Shown here piece by piece: positions 36,653 to 44,893 of a stretch of 64,000 nucleotides of DNA (positions are counted from its first letter, which is position 1; every line of letters starts with the position of its first letter). The stretch lies in contig JACJDG010000003.1 of assembly GCA_016432725.1 (NCBI GenBank), positions 992,001 to 1,056,000 on the forward strand, given 5' to 3'. The DNA is from Streptomyces sp. DHE7-1 (lineage in GTDB: Bacteria > Actinomycetota > Actinomycetes > Streptomycetales > Streptomycetaceae). The position numbers and the translations under genes were made by a program. Under the pieces are notes generated by a model. The model saw nothing but the letters and a program-made list of their open reading frames with translations. It ran no database searches and was not told the DNA's origin.

Positions 36653-37576
36653 ATGAGCTCCCCCACTGGGCCCGCGTCCGGCCTGCCAGTACGAATGCCG
36701 CGACCCCGCCAGCCCGGAAGGCACCGCCGACCGGAACCGCTGGTGGCTCCCGAGGGCGCGCCCGCGCTCGTCCTCGCGGTGCCCGGCGCGCCCGGCGCCG
36801 CCTCGCGCAGCCTCGCCGAGGAGGTCGTGAGCATCGCTCGCTCCGAGCTGCCCGGCCTGGACGCCCGCATCGGTTACCTGGACGGGGACGACGCCGAGTT
36901 CCCGAGCCTGCGCGCGGTGCTGTCCGCTGCCGCCGAGCAGCGGACCGCACGCTTCGAACAGGCCCGCGCCGCGGGCGTCGAGGTCAAGGAGCCCGACGGC
37001 CCGGTCGCGGTCGTCGTCCCGCTGCTGGCCGGCCCGGACAGCGCGCTGCTGCGCCAGGTCCGCCAGGCCGTGATGGACAGCCGCGTCGCCGCCGAGCTGA
37101 CCGACGTCCTCGGCCCGCACCCGCTGCTGGCCGAGGCGCTGCACGTGCGCCTGTCCGAGGCGGGCCTGGCCCGCGCCGACCGCGCCCGGCTGTTCACCGT
37201 GGCCACGGCCGCGGACGGCATCATCCTGGCCTCGGTGGGCGGTGACGAGGCCGTGCAGGCGGCCGGCATCACCGGCATGCTGCTCGCCGCGCGTCTGGCC
37301 GTCCCCGTCATGGCGGCGGCGCTCGACGAGGAGGGTGCCATCACCTCGGTCGCCGAGCAGCTGCGTTCCTCCGGCTCGCAGCAGCTCGCCCTCGCGCCGT
37401 ACCTGATCGGCCCCGAGATCGACTCGGCGCTGCTGGCCGCGGCCGCCGAGGAGGCCGGCTGCGCCACCGCCGAGGCGCTGGGCGCCTACCCGGCGATCGG
37501 CAAGCTCGCCCTCGCCAAGTACACGACCGCGCTCGGCATCGCCTCGCCGCAGCAGCAGGGCACGCCGGTCCGCTGA
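36653..37576 (+). CDS. Sirohydrochlorin chelatase-like (CbiX) protein
   Basis: A 307-residue protein annotated in Streptomyces as a CbiX-like chelatase with two tandem domains, starting 'LVLAVPGAPGAASRSLAEEV' and later 'RLFTVATAADGIILASVGG', 'LGPHPLLAEAL' and 'LALAPYLIGPEIDSALL'. CbiX enzymes use a conserved His in the first strand (often HGSR). Here that position reads VPGAPG, so the usual metal-chelating His seems absent and the chelatase function is doubtful. Pro/Arg-rich residues 1-35 may be disordered. A bidirectional terminator follows. Confidence 0.75.
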   Translation: MSSPTGPASGLPVRMPRPRQPGRHRRPEPLVAPEGAPALVLAVPGAPGAASRSLAEEVVSIARSELPGLDARIGYLDGDDAEFPSLRAVLSAAAEQRTARFEQARAAGVEVKEPDGPVAVVVPLLAGPDSALLRQVRQAVMDSRVAAELTDVLGPHPLLAEALHVRLSEAGLARADRARLFTVATAADGIILASVGGDEAVQAAGITGMLLAARLAVPVMAAALDEEGAITSVAEQLRSSGSQQLALAPYLIGPEIDSALLAAAAEEAGCATAEALGAYPAIGKLALAKYTTALGIASPQQQGTPVR

Positions 37577-37600
37577 CGCGACGGCACCCCCGTTCGACAC

Positions 37601-37635
37601 GAAGGGCCCGCTCCGGTGACCGGAGCGGGCCCTTC
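37601..37635. terminator. Bidirectional terminator
   Basis: A perfect 16-bp stem (GAAGGGCCCGCTCCGG against its complement) with a TGA loop, midway between the convergent CbiX-like and lactonase stops. The clearest terminator in the window. Confidence 0.9.
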
Positions 37636-37664
37636 GACGTGCCGGGGGACGCGCGGGCGTACGT

Positions 37665-38693
37665 TCAGCCGAAGACGACGCAGGCGGCCGCCGTGACCTC
37701 GACGGAGCCGTCGTAGCGGGGCAGTCCCGGCCGTTCCCGCACGTCGAACCAGGTCACGTCGCCGGAGCGCTCGTTGGCGGAGTACAGGAAGCCGTCGTGC
37801 TCGGCCAGCGCGCGGGGCCAGTGCCCGCCGCACGGCACCGTGCCGGTCAGCCGGAGACCGTCGCCCTGGACGGCGAGCACGGACAGGACGTCCTCGCCGC
37901 GGGTCGCGGTCCACACGAAACGGCCGTCCGGCGAGACCACGACACCCGAGGGGTAGGCGTCGCCGGCCGGGGCGCCCGGCAGGACCGGGACCTCGGCCAG
38001 CGGCTTCAGCGAGCCGCCGTCCGCGTCCCAGAGGCACACGGTGACCGTCGGGGTGAGCTCGTTGACCACGTAGGCGTGCTCGCCGTCCGGGTGGAAGGCC
38101 AGGTGGCGGGGGCCCGATCCGGGGCGCAGCGCGATCTCGCGGTGGAGGGCGGGCACGCCCTCGTCGAGGGTGCAGACGCGTACCGAGTCCGTGCCGAGGT
38201 CGACGCTGACGATCCACCGGCCGCTGGGGTCGGGCCCCACCTGGTGGGGGTGCGGGCCGCGCTGGCGGCGGTCGTGCGGGCCGGAGCCGGTGTGCCGCAG
38301 CCGGCCCGAGGGCGCGGCGGCCAGGGTGCCGTCCGGGCGTACCGGTACGGCGGTGACGCCGCCGGATCCGTAGTCGGCGGTCAGTACGTGACCGGCGTGC
38401 AGGGCGAGGTGGGTGGGCCCGCCGCCGACCGGGACGGGCGGCCCGGCCGGTTCCGGCTTGTCCCCGCCGACGCGGTACGCGGCGACGGCGCCCTCCGCGG
38501 TCTCGCTGACCGCGTAGAGCATGTCACCGGCAAGGGAAAGGGCCAGGTAGGCGGGGTCGGGGACGGTGCCGAGGCGGCCGGTGAGGGTCAGCGCGCCGGT
38601 GCCGGGGTGGACTTCCGCGGTGACCAGTCCGGGGCCGCCCGCGGCCGTGTACGACCCGATGAACGCCCTCTGCCGCCTGCCGACTGCTGCCAC
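37665..38693 (-). CDS. Lactonase-family seven-bladed beta-propeller (6-phosphogluconolactonase-like)
   Basis: A 342-residue protein of the Pgl/YbhE lactonase family. It shows 'FIGSYTAAGGPGLVTAEV', 'LDEGVPALHREIALRPGSGPRHLAFHPDGEHAYVVNEL' in pieces (the family's G-P-R-H-L-x-F-x-P-D), and 'SPDGRFVWTATRGEDVL'. It hydrolyses 6-phosphogluconolactone or a related sugar lactone in the cytoplasm. The GTG at 38693 has an AGAGGGGA site. A DasR-like palindrome lies 47-56 bases upstream. Confidence 0.88.
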   Translation of the reverse strand: MAAVGRRQRAFIGSYTAAGGPGLVTAEVHPGTGALTLTGRLGTVPDPAYLALSLAGDMLYAVSETAEGAVAAYRVGGDKPEPAGPPVPVGGGPTHLALHAGHVLTADYGSGGVTAVPVRPDGTLAAAPSGRLRHTGSGPHDRRQRGPHPHQVGPDPSGRWIVSVDLGTDSVRVCTLDEGVPALHREIALRPGSGPRHLAFHPDGEHAYVVNELTPTVTVCLWDADGGSLKPLAEVPVLPGAPAGDAYPSGVVVSPDGRFVWTATRGEDVLSVLAVQGDGLRLTGTVPCGGHWPRALAEHDGFLYSANERSGDVTWFDVRERPGLPRYDGSVEVTAAACVVFG

Positions 38694-38739
38694 CGCTGTC
38701 CCCTCTCGGTCCGCGCCAGTGGTGCCGACGGTAGCAGCC

Positions 38740-38749
38740 GGTCTAGACC
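38740..38749 (-). promoter_or_regulatory. DasR-like (dre) site upstream of the lactonase
   Basis: GGTCTAGACC is a perfect palindrome in the context CGGTCTAGACCA. The DasR consensus core is TGGTCTAGACCA, so 11 of 12 core bases agree. Position 47-56 bases before the lactonase start suits a repressor site. Confidence 0.5.
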
Positions 38750-38768
38750 AACCGGGGGACGTTTCCTC

Positions 38769-40258
38769 TCAGGCGCCGACGAGCCGCGAGCCGGAGGGTG
38801 CCCGCAGCGGCTCGGCCAGCTCGGCGAGCGCCCGCTCCAGGCCGTGCAGATGGGCCAGGGCGGGCTCGGCGGGAGCCTCGGCGGGCCGGTGGACCTGTTC
38901 GAGGCCGCCGTCCGTGAGCGCCTCCACCGCGGCCTCCACGCGCCAGCAGGCGGCGGCCAGGCGGGCGTCGTGCGAGGCCTCCGGATCCGCGGCGACCGCG
39001 ACCAGACCGCGGATCTCGCGGGCGCAGTCGTCGAGCAGGGCGAGCACCCGGCGCGCGCGCCGCTTGCGGCCGAGCATCGGGTTCAGCGGGTGGACGAGCG
39101 GTGCCACCGAGAGCCGTACCCGGCCGAGGAGCTGCTCCAGCTCGGCCACGCGGGGCGCCGGGTCGGCGGCCTCCGATCCGGCGAGCCGCGCGGCGGCCTC
39201 CGCGGTGCAGGCGTGCACGCAGCGCAGGGCGCGCTGGATCCAGGCGTCGGTGGTGGCGTGTGTGGTGACGGGCAGCACGAAGAGCACGGCGAGCGCGGCA
39301 CCGAGGGCGCCGACACCGGTCTCGGCCAGGCGCAGGGCGAGCAGGCCGGGGCTGAGGACGCCGAGGAGGCCGTAGAGCGAGGCGGCGAGGACCGTCACCC
39401 AGAGCATCATCCAGGTGTAGGACACGGCGGCCGTGTAGAAGATGCCGAAGACGGCGACGGCCACGAGGACGGCGGTGGGCACGGCCGCCCCGTGCACCGG
39501 CACGGCGGCGAGGAAGCCGAGGCCGATGCCGATGACGGTGCCGAGGACCCGCCGGAAGCCGCGGACCAGCGTCTCGCCGCGTGAGGCGGTGTTCACGAAG
39601 ACCCACCAGGTGGCGCCCACCGCCCAGTACCAGCGCTGCCCGGACAGGAGCTGCCCGGCGACGAGCGCGAAACCGGCGCCCGCGGTCGCCTGCACGGCCT
39701 GCCGGGTGGTCACCCGGGCCAGGCCGCTGCCGGCGGGGGCGCGGGCACCGCGGCCGGGGGCATCCGGCGCTCGTAGCACCACAGGCCGAAGCGGACGGCG
39801 GCCGCGCTCAGCACGGACAGCAGGACGGCCGCGTACAGCGCGGGCAGCTCTCCGGGCGTGGTGTGCAGGAACTGGGCCATGAAGAAGGTCATGAAGGCGA
39901 AGACACCGAGGCTGTGGCCGCGCGGGCCCCAGCGGCGGGCGTACACGCCGGCGCCGACCACGGCGAGGAACACCAGGTCCCGCGCCACGGGGAAGTCGTG
40001 CAGCTCGGCCGCGGCGGCGAGCACGGGCAGGCCGACGACGGGCAGCAGCGCGGTGGTGACCGCCTGTCCGCGCACGGTGGCGTCGGTAACGGTGAACAGG
40101 GCGAGCAGCGCGGCGAGGCCACCGGTGACCGCTCCGGCCAGGGGCTGCCCCGCCGACCCGCACACGGCGACCGCCAGCCCGATGCCGAGCACGGCCCGCG
40201 CGGCGAAGCGCAGCCGCGTCCGCGCCGGGTCCGCCGCCACGAACACCCTCTTCAGCAC
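38769..40258 (-). CDS. Second FUSC-family membrane protein (one apparent frameshift)
   Basis: A protein of about 496 residues with two hydrophobic blocks ('LGIGLAVAVCGSAGQPLAGA' onward, and 'WYWAVGATWWVFVNTASRG' then 'RRVLGTVIGIGLGFLAAVPV'). The second block carries the classic FUSC motif W-x-x-x-T-x-x-x, followed by a soluble helical C-terminal part. The frame breaks at the G run 39735-39739; one extra base joins the halves in a Pro/Ala-rich linker. GTG 40258 has a strong GGGAGGGG site. It is divergent from the Lrp-type regulator. Role: efflux or transport, substrate unknown. Confidence 0.8.
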
Positions 40259-40526
40259 TGAGCCCCTCCCGTTGGCACCCCGGTACACCCGGAACGCCTG
40301 ATACGCCGGTTCGCGCACCGGCACAGAAAAGGCGCCGCGGGGATCCGCAGCGCCATCGACCCCTCCATGAGAGCATCACAGAGGTCACTGGCTCAAGTGT
40401 TGGCCGCATCACTGATCCAATGGCCCAGCACGATCCACGGTCGGAAGTTCGCCGCAATACCAACGGACCAGGTCGGGCGGCATACGCGGCGGTCCCACCG
40501 GTGAGCCATTGGTACAGTCGTGCCTC

Positions 40527-41002
40527 ATGAGCGTGGACGCACTCGACACCCGCATCCTGCGGCTGCTGCTGGAGCAGCCGCGCACCAGCGTGCGCGAGTA
40601 CGCCCGCATCCTCGGCGTGGCCCGGGGCACCCTCCAGGCCCGCCTGGACCGCATGGAGCGCGACGGTGTGATCACCGGCACGGGGCCCTCGCTGTCGCCC
40701 GCCGCGCTCGGCCACCCGGTGCTGGCCTTCGTGCACATCGAGGTCACCCAGGGCCACCTGGACGACGTCGGCGACGCGCTGGCCGCCGTGCCGGAGATCG
40801 TCGAGGCCTTCTCGATCACGGGCGGCGGCGACCTGCTGGCCCGGGTGGTGGGGCGGGACAACGCCCATCTGGAGGACGTGATCCAGAAGCTGATCAGCAT
40901 GCCGGGCGTGGTGCGCACCCGCACCGAGGTGGCCCTGCGCGAGCGCGTGCCGTACCGACTGCTCCCCTGGTGGAGTCGGTCGGGCGGGCGGACCGCGCCT
41001 GA
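40527..41002 (+). CDS. Lrp/AsnC-family regulator (one apparent frameshift near the end)
   Basis: A protein of about 158 residues with an N-terminal HTH 'LDTRILRLLLEQPRTSVREYARILGVARGTLQARLDRME' in consecutive pieces and a C-terminal RAM (effector) domain 'GHPVLAFVHIEVTQGHLDDV' to 'ISMPGVVRTRTEVALRERVPY'. The end is out of frame; adding a C to 40964-40967 gives 'RLLPLVESVGRADRA' and the stop at 41002. TACAGT lies 7-12 bases upstream as a likely -10. It is divergent from the FUSC gene, which it may regulate. Confidence 0.85.
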
Positions 41003-41022
41003 CGCCGGGCATGCTGGACGGC

Positions 41023-41718
41023 ATGAGCGAGCCCGGCACCCTCGCGGTCGTCTTCGATCTCGACGGAACGCTGGTGGACAGCGAGCCGAACTACTACGAG
41101 GCGGGCCGGCTGACCCTGGCCGAGCACGGCGTCCCGGACTTCACCTGGACGGAGCACGAGGGCTATGTCGGCGTCAGCACCCTGGAGACCGTCGTCCTCT
41201 GGCGGCGGCGCTACGGCCTGAGCGCCTCGGTGGAGGAGCTGTACGAGGCGACGAACCGGCGCTATCTGGAACTGGCCCGCGACGGCACGCGCGCGTACCC
41301 GGAGATGCGGAAGTTCGTGGAGCTGCCGGCCGCCGAGGGCGTGCCGCCGGCGGTGGCCTCCGGCTCCTCCCTGGAGGCGATCGGGGCGGTCCTCGCGGGC
41401 ACCGGACTGGACGCCCATGTGCGCACCGTCGTCTCCGCCGACGAGGTGCCCCTTGGCAAACCGGCCCCCGACGTCTTCCTGGAGGCGGCCCGCCGGCTGG
41501 GGGTGGATCCGGCCCGCTGCGTGGTCGTGGAGGACGCGGCGCCGGGCGCGGCGGCCGCGCACGCGGCCGGGATGCGCTGCATCGCGGTGCCGTACGTGCC
41601 GGCCCAGGCGGGCGCGCCCGAGTTCGCCACGGCCGCGCTGCTGGTGCGGGGCGGACAGGCCGAGTTCACGGCCCGGACGGCCTATGCGTGGCTCACGGCC
41701 ACGGCCGGTTCCCGCTGA
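41023..41718 (+). CDS. HAD-IA phosphatase (beta-phosphoglucomutase/phosphatase-like)
   Basis: A 231-residue HAD hydrolase with complete motifs: 'VVFDLDGTLVDSEPNYYEAG' (I), 'AVASGSSLE' (II), 'LGKPAPDVFLEAARRLG' (III) and 'CVVVEDAAPGAAAAHAAGM' (IV). The helical cap between motifs I and II makes it subclass IA. The S-E-P-N/H pattern after motif I resembles phosphoglucomutase or sugar-phosphate phosphatases. It begins 20 bp after the Lrp stop on the same strand, so it is probably co-transcribed. Confidence 0.9.
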   Translation: MSEPGTLAVVFDLDGTLVDSEPNYYEAGRLTLAEHGVPDFTWTEHEGYVGVSTLETVVLWRRRYGLSASVEELYEATNRRYLELARDGTRAYPEMRKFVELPAAEGVPPAVASGSSLEAIGAVLAGTGLDAHVRTVVSADEVPLGKPAPDVFLEAARRLGVDPARCVVVEDAAPGAAAAHAAGMRCIAVPYVPAQAGAPEFATAALLVRGGQAEFTARTAYAWLTATAGSR

Positions 41719-41795
41719 ACCGGAGGGGACCTTCCCGGGACCGACGCCGGTGCTCCCGGAGTGCGCCCGGCCGAACGGCTGCTTAGCGTGACCCC

Positions 41796-43298
41796 ATGAG
41801 CACAGTCCCGGCAGGGCCCACCCCCGACGAACGGCGGTGGAAGGCGCTCGCGGTCTGTCTGACGGCGGGGTTCATCTCGCTGCTCGACACCTCGATCGTG
41901 AACGTGGCACTGCCCTCGATGGAGCACGGGCTGGGCGCCTCCGAGGCCGCCCAGTCCTGGGTGGTCTCCGGATACGCCCTGACCTTCGGGCTCGCGCTCG
42001 TGCCCGCGGGCCGGCTGGGCGACATGCACGGCCGGCGCCAGGCCTTCCTGATCGGGCTGGCCCTGTTCACGCTGGCCTCGGCGGCGTGCGGGCTCGCTCC
42101 CGGGCCGTCCTGGCTGGTGGTGTTCCGGCTGATCCAGGGCGCCGCGGCGGGCATGGTCGCGCCGCAGACGTCGGGGCTGATCCAGCAGATGTTCCGGGGC
42201 TCGGAGCGGGCGAAGGCCTTCGGCCTGCTCGGCAGCGTCATCGGGGTCTCGACGGCGGTGGGGCCGCTGGCGGGCGGCGTGCTGATCGACGCCGTCGGCA
42301 CCGCGGACGGCTGGCGCTGGGTGTTCTTCGTCAACCTGCCCATCGGGGTGGCCGCCTTCACCACCGGACTGCGGCTGCTCCCCCGCTTCCCGGTGACCAC
42401 CGACAGGCGGGAGACGTTCGACCTGTTCGGGGTGCTGCTCCTCGGCTCCGGCGTGCTCGCGCTGATGCTGCCACTGGTGCAGGAGCAGCAGTGGACCGGG
42501 CGGCTGAAGTGGGCGCTGCTGCCGGTGGCGGCGCTGCTCCTGGCCGCGTTCTGGGGGTGGGAGAGGCGGCAGGGGCGGCGCGGGCGGGCCCCGCTGGTCG
42601 ACCTGGAGCTCTTCTCCCTGCGTTCGTTCACCCTCGGCGCCCTGATCAGCCTCACCTACTTCGCGGGCTTCACCACGGTCTTCTTCGTGTACACGCTGTT
42701 CCTGCAGAACACGGTCGGCTACAGCGCGCTGGCGGCCGGCCTGACGGTGCTGCCGTTCGCGGCGGCCTCGGCGGTCGGCGCGGCCGCAGGCGGCCGGCTG
42801 GTGGTGCGCCACGGCCGCAGGCTGGTCGTCATCGGGCTGGGCGGGGTGGCGCTGGGACTGCTCGGAGTGGTCGCGGCGGTGGAGCTGGTGCCCGGGCCGA
42901 ACGTGGGCTGGGCGACCGCGCTGCCGCTGCTGGTCGGCGGGATCGGCTCCGGTCTGACGGTCTCCCCCAACACGACCCTCACCCTCACCCGGGTCCCCGT
43001 GCACCGGGCCGGAGCGGCCGGCGGGGTCCTCCAGACGGGCCAGCGGGTCGGATCCGCGGCCGGCATCGCCGTGGTGGGCGCGGTGTACTTCGCGCACCAG
43101 GCCGGCCCCGGGTACTCCGTCACCGCCATTCAGCTCGGGCTGCTCACCGCGGTCGGGCTCATCATGGTCGCGCTGGTGCTGGCCATCGCGGACCTGCGGG
43201 AGCGCCGGACGCAGCCCGAACCGGCACGGGCCGGGGAGCGGGTCCGGGACGGCTCGGCGGAGGGCGGCGCAGAGGAACCGGTGCGACCGGGGTCCTGA
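41796..43298 (+). CDS. MFS transporter, DHA2 (14-helix) drug-efflux type
   Basis: A 500-residue membrane protein with 14 predicted helices. DHA2 signatures are 'LLDTSIVNVALPSMEHGLG' (motif D1), 'YALTFGLALVPAGRLGDMHGRRQ' (motif A) and 'LGSVIGVSTAVGPLAGGVLI' (motif C, antiporter). It exports drugs or dyes with proton exchange. TAGCGT about 8 bases before the ATG suggests a leaderless message. The last codons and the stop lie in the first unit of a tandem repeat that continues downstream. Confidence 0.92.
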   Translation: MSTVPAGPTPDERRWKALAVCLTAGFISLLDTSIVNVALPSMEHGLGASEAAQSWVVSGYALTFGLALVPAGRLGDMHGRRQAFLIGLALFTLASAACGLAPGPSWLVVFRLIQGAAAGMVAPQTSGLIQQMFRGSERAKAFGLLGSVIGVSTAVGPLAGGVLIDAVGTADGWRWVFFVNLPIGVAAFTTGLRLLPRFPVTTDRRETFDLFGVLLLGSGVLALMLPLVQEQQWTGRLKWALLPVAALLLAAFWGWERRQGRRGRAPLVDLELFSLRSFTLGALISLTYFAGFTTVFFVYTLFLQNTVGYSALAAGLTVLPFAAASAVGAAAGGRLVVRHGRRLVVIGLGGVALGLLGVVAAVELVPGPNVGWATALPLLVGGIGSGLTVSPNTTLTLTRVPVHRAGAAGGVLQTGQRVGSAAGIAVVGAVYFAHQAGPGYSVTAIQLGLLTAVGLIMVALVLAIADLRERRTQPEPARAGERVRDGSAEGGAEEPVRPGS

Positions 43299-43486
43299 GC
43301 CTGCCGGGCCTTCTCTCGTGGGGTCCTTAGTGCGCCGGGCCCGTGCGGCCGGGATCCTGGGCGTGCCGCCCGCGCGGCCGAGGCCCTGGGCTTGCCGGAC
43401 CCGCTCGGCCGAGATCCTGAGCTTGCCGGACCCGCGCGACCGGCGTTCCCAGCGTGCCGGGCCCGTGCGCCCGCAGACCCGAAGTC
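43275..43486. repeat. Tandem array of about seven degenerate 31-bp units
   Basis: Units start near 43275 (inside the MFS 3' end), then 43303, 43334, 43365, 43394, 43425 and 43456, 28-31 bases each, with a core like GCCGGRCCCGYGCGGCCGRG then ATCCTGRGCKT. Identity is highest between 43394-43424 and 43425-43455 in their first 14 bases. It fills most of the 253-bp gap before the LysR-like gene. Confidence 0.75.
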
Positions 43487-43551
43487 CGCGCGCCCCAGGA
43501 CTCGCCGGTGCGCCCCGGGCTCCGAGGCCCGGTGCGCGGAACGGCGGCGGG

Positions 43552-44352
43552 CTACGGCTTGCGGCGCGGCTTGCCCCGCTTGGCCGGCTTGCCCGCCTTC
43601 CCACCGCCCCCGGAGCCGGAGCGGCCCCGCGCGGTACGGCTCCCGGACTTCGCACCGGCCGACTTTCCGGCGGCCGGCTTCTGACGGCCGCCACCCTGCT
43701 GCGCCCCGCCGCGCCGCTGCTCCCCCTCGGCCTTCTCCGGCGCACGGCCCCGCGAGCTGTTGACGGTGCGGCCCCGGACGATGCCGATGAAGTCCTCCAC
43801 CAGGTCGGTGGTTGCCTCCTCGGGCCAGGACAGGGCGACGCTCGACTGGGGCGCGTCGGTGACGGGACGGTAGGTGAGGTCCCTGCGGTGGTATAGCCGG
43901 GCCAGGGACTGCGGGACGATCAGCAGACCGACGCCGGCCGCGACCAGTTCGATCGCGTCGGGTGTCGTCGCGGGACGCTCGAAGGCGGGCTCGCCGGGCG
44001 GGGCGGCCCAGTCGAAGACGTCGTCCAGGGGGTGGAACACGACCTCGTCGGCGAGGTCGGCCAGGGTCACCTCCTCGGCCGCCGTGATCAGGTGGTCCTT
44101 GGGTACCACCACGACCGTGGTCTCCGTGTACAGGGGGATCGCGCTGAAGAACGTACGGTCGACCGGCAGCCGCACGAACGCCGCGTCCGCCTCTCCGGCG
44201 CGCAGCAGCCCCGGCGCCTCGGGTGCCGGGACCTGGAGCAGGGTGAGCGGGTTGCGGGGGCGGCGCTCCTGCCAGATCCGCGCCCATTTGGCCGGCGTCA
44301 CTCCGGGGACGTACGCCAGCCGGAACGACGGTGATTCATCCGAGCCTGTCAC
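43552..44352 (-). CDS. LysR effector-binding domain without HTH, basic C-terminal tail
   Basis: A 266-residue protein. Residues 1-195 are a LysR_substrate fold ('RLAYVPGVTPAKWARIWQER', 'GLLRAGEADAAFVRLPVDR', 'VVVPKDHLITAAEEVTLADL', 'IELVAAGVGLLIVPQSLARL'), but no winged HTH precedes it. Residues 196-266 are a Lys/Arg/Gly/Ala-rich tail reminiscent of histone-like or nucleic-acid-binding tails. The GTG at 44352 is the only upstream start in the frame. It is divergent from DUF5997 with 58 bp between starts. Perhaps a ligand-binding partner of a regulator; function unknown. Confidence 0.75.
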   Translation of the reverse strand: MTGSDESPSFRLAYVPGVTPAKWARIWQERRPRNPLTLLQVPAPEAPGLLRAGEADAAFVRLPVDRTFFSAIPLYTETTVVVVPKDHLITAAEEVTLADLADEVVFHPLDDVFDWAAPPGEPAFERPATTPDAIELVAAGVGLLIVPQSLARLYHRRDLTYRPVTDAPQSSVALSWPEEATTDLVEDFIGIVRGRTVNSSRGRAPEKAEGEQRRGGAQQGGGRQKPAAGKSAGAKSGSRTARGRSGSGGGGKAGKPAKRGKPRRKP

Positions 44353-44410
44353 CAGGCCAGGCTACCGGCCGTGGTCGGCCGCCCCGTACCCGGCCGATAC
44401 CCTTGACCTC

Positions 44411-44803
44411 ATGAGTTCGCAGCAGAGCACCCAGACGATGAAGCCCGCGACCGCGGCGAAGAAGCTGGGTGTGTACCTCCCCGCCACCCCCGCAGACTTC
44501 CAGGAGGGTGTGGTCACGCGCGCCGAGCTGAACGAGCTGCAGGCCAACCCGCCCGAGTGGCTGCTCGCGCTGCGAGCGGACGGTCCGCACCCGCGCCCGG
44601 TGGTCGCCGCGAAGCTCGGCGTGTCCATCTCCGGCCTCGCGCGCGCCGGTGTCACCGAGGCGCTGACCACCGAGCAGATCGAGGCGCTCAAGCAGGAGCG
44701 GCCCGAGTGGCTGGAGAAGGAGCGGGCCACCCAGGCCGAGGTCCGCAAGGAGGGCGCGCGGCTGAAGAGCATCAAGAAGGAGAAGGGCGCGCCGGACGCC
44801 TGA
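44411..44803 (+). CDS. DUF5997 family protein
   Basis: A 130-residue soluble protein matching DUF5997: 'MKPATAAKKLGVYLPATPAD', 'LNELQANPPEWLLALRADG', 'VAAKLGVSISGLARAGVTEAL' and a highly charged C-terminal helix rich in Lys and Glu. A central segment resembles a small helix-turn-helix ('VVAAKLGVSISGLARAG'), so nucleic-acid binding is possible. ATG 44411; a TACCC/GATACC-like -10 just upstream hints at a short or absent leader. It pairs divergently with the LysR-like solo domain and ends in a terminator. Confidence 0.75.
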   Translation: MSSQQSTQTMKPATAAKKLGVYLPATPADFQEGVVTRAELNELQANPPEWLLALRADGPHPRPVVAAKLGVSISGLARAGVTEALTTEQIEALKQERPEWLEKERATQAEVRKEGARLKSIKKEKGAPDA

Positions 44804-44811
44804 GACGGCTG

Positions 44812-44833
44812 ACGCCCCCGCCACCGGGGGCGT
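44812..44833 (+). terminator. Terminator after DUF5997
   Basis: ACGCCCCC pairs with GGGGGCGT over 8 bp with a 6-base loop, nine bases after the DUF5997 stop. It abuts the promoter of the next operon, separating the two units. Confidence 0.7.
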
Positions 44834-44855
44834 TGTCAGTGGCCTCCCCTACAGT
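44833..44855 (+). promoter_or_regulatory. RecA-NDp/PafBC-type DNA-damage promoter
   Basis: TTGTCAGTG (44833-44841), exactly eight bases, then TACAGT (44850-44855): a full match to TTGTCRGTG-N8-TAnnnT, the LexA-independent damage promoter known from mycobacterial recA P1 and activated by PafBC. The first ATG of the operon is 39 bases after the -10. Confidence 0.75.
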
Positions 44856-44893
44856 TCCGCAGAGTTGATCACTGCGTGTGCGGGGAGGCATGT

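Noticed and set aside
40417..40512. CCAATGG (40417-40423) and CCATTGG (40506-40512) as an Lrp operator.
   Set aside because: The two arms are 82 bases apart and short; chance occurrence is likely and I see no further copies.
32614..43486. The 31- and 35-bp repeat arrays as CRISPR arrays.
   Set aside because: The units are directly adjacent and degenerate with no unique spacers, and no cas genes are in the window.
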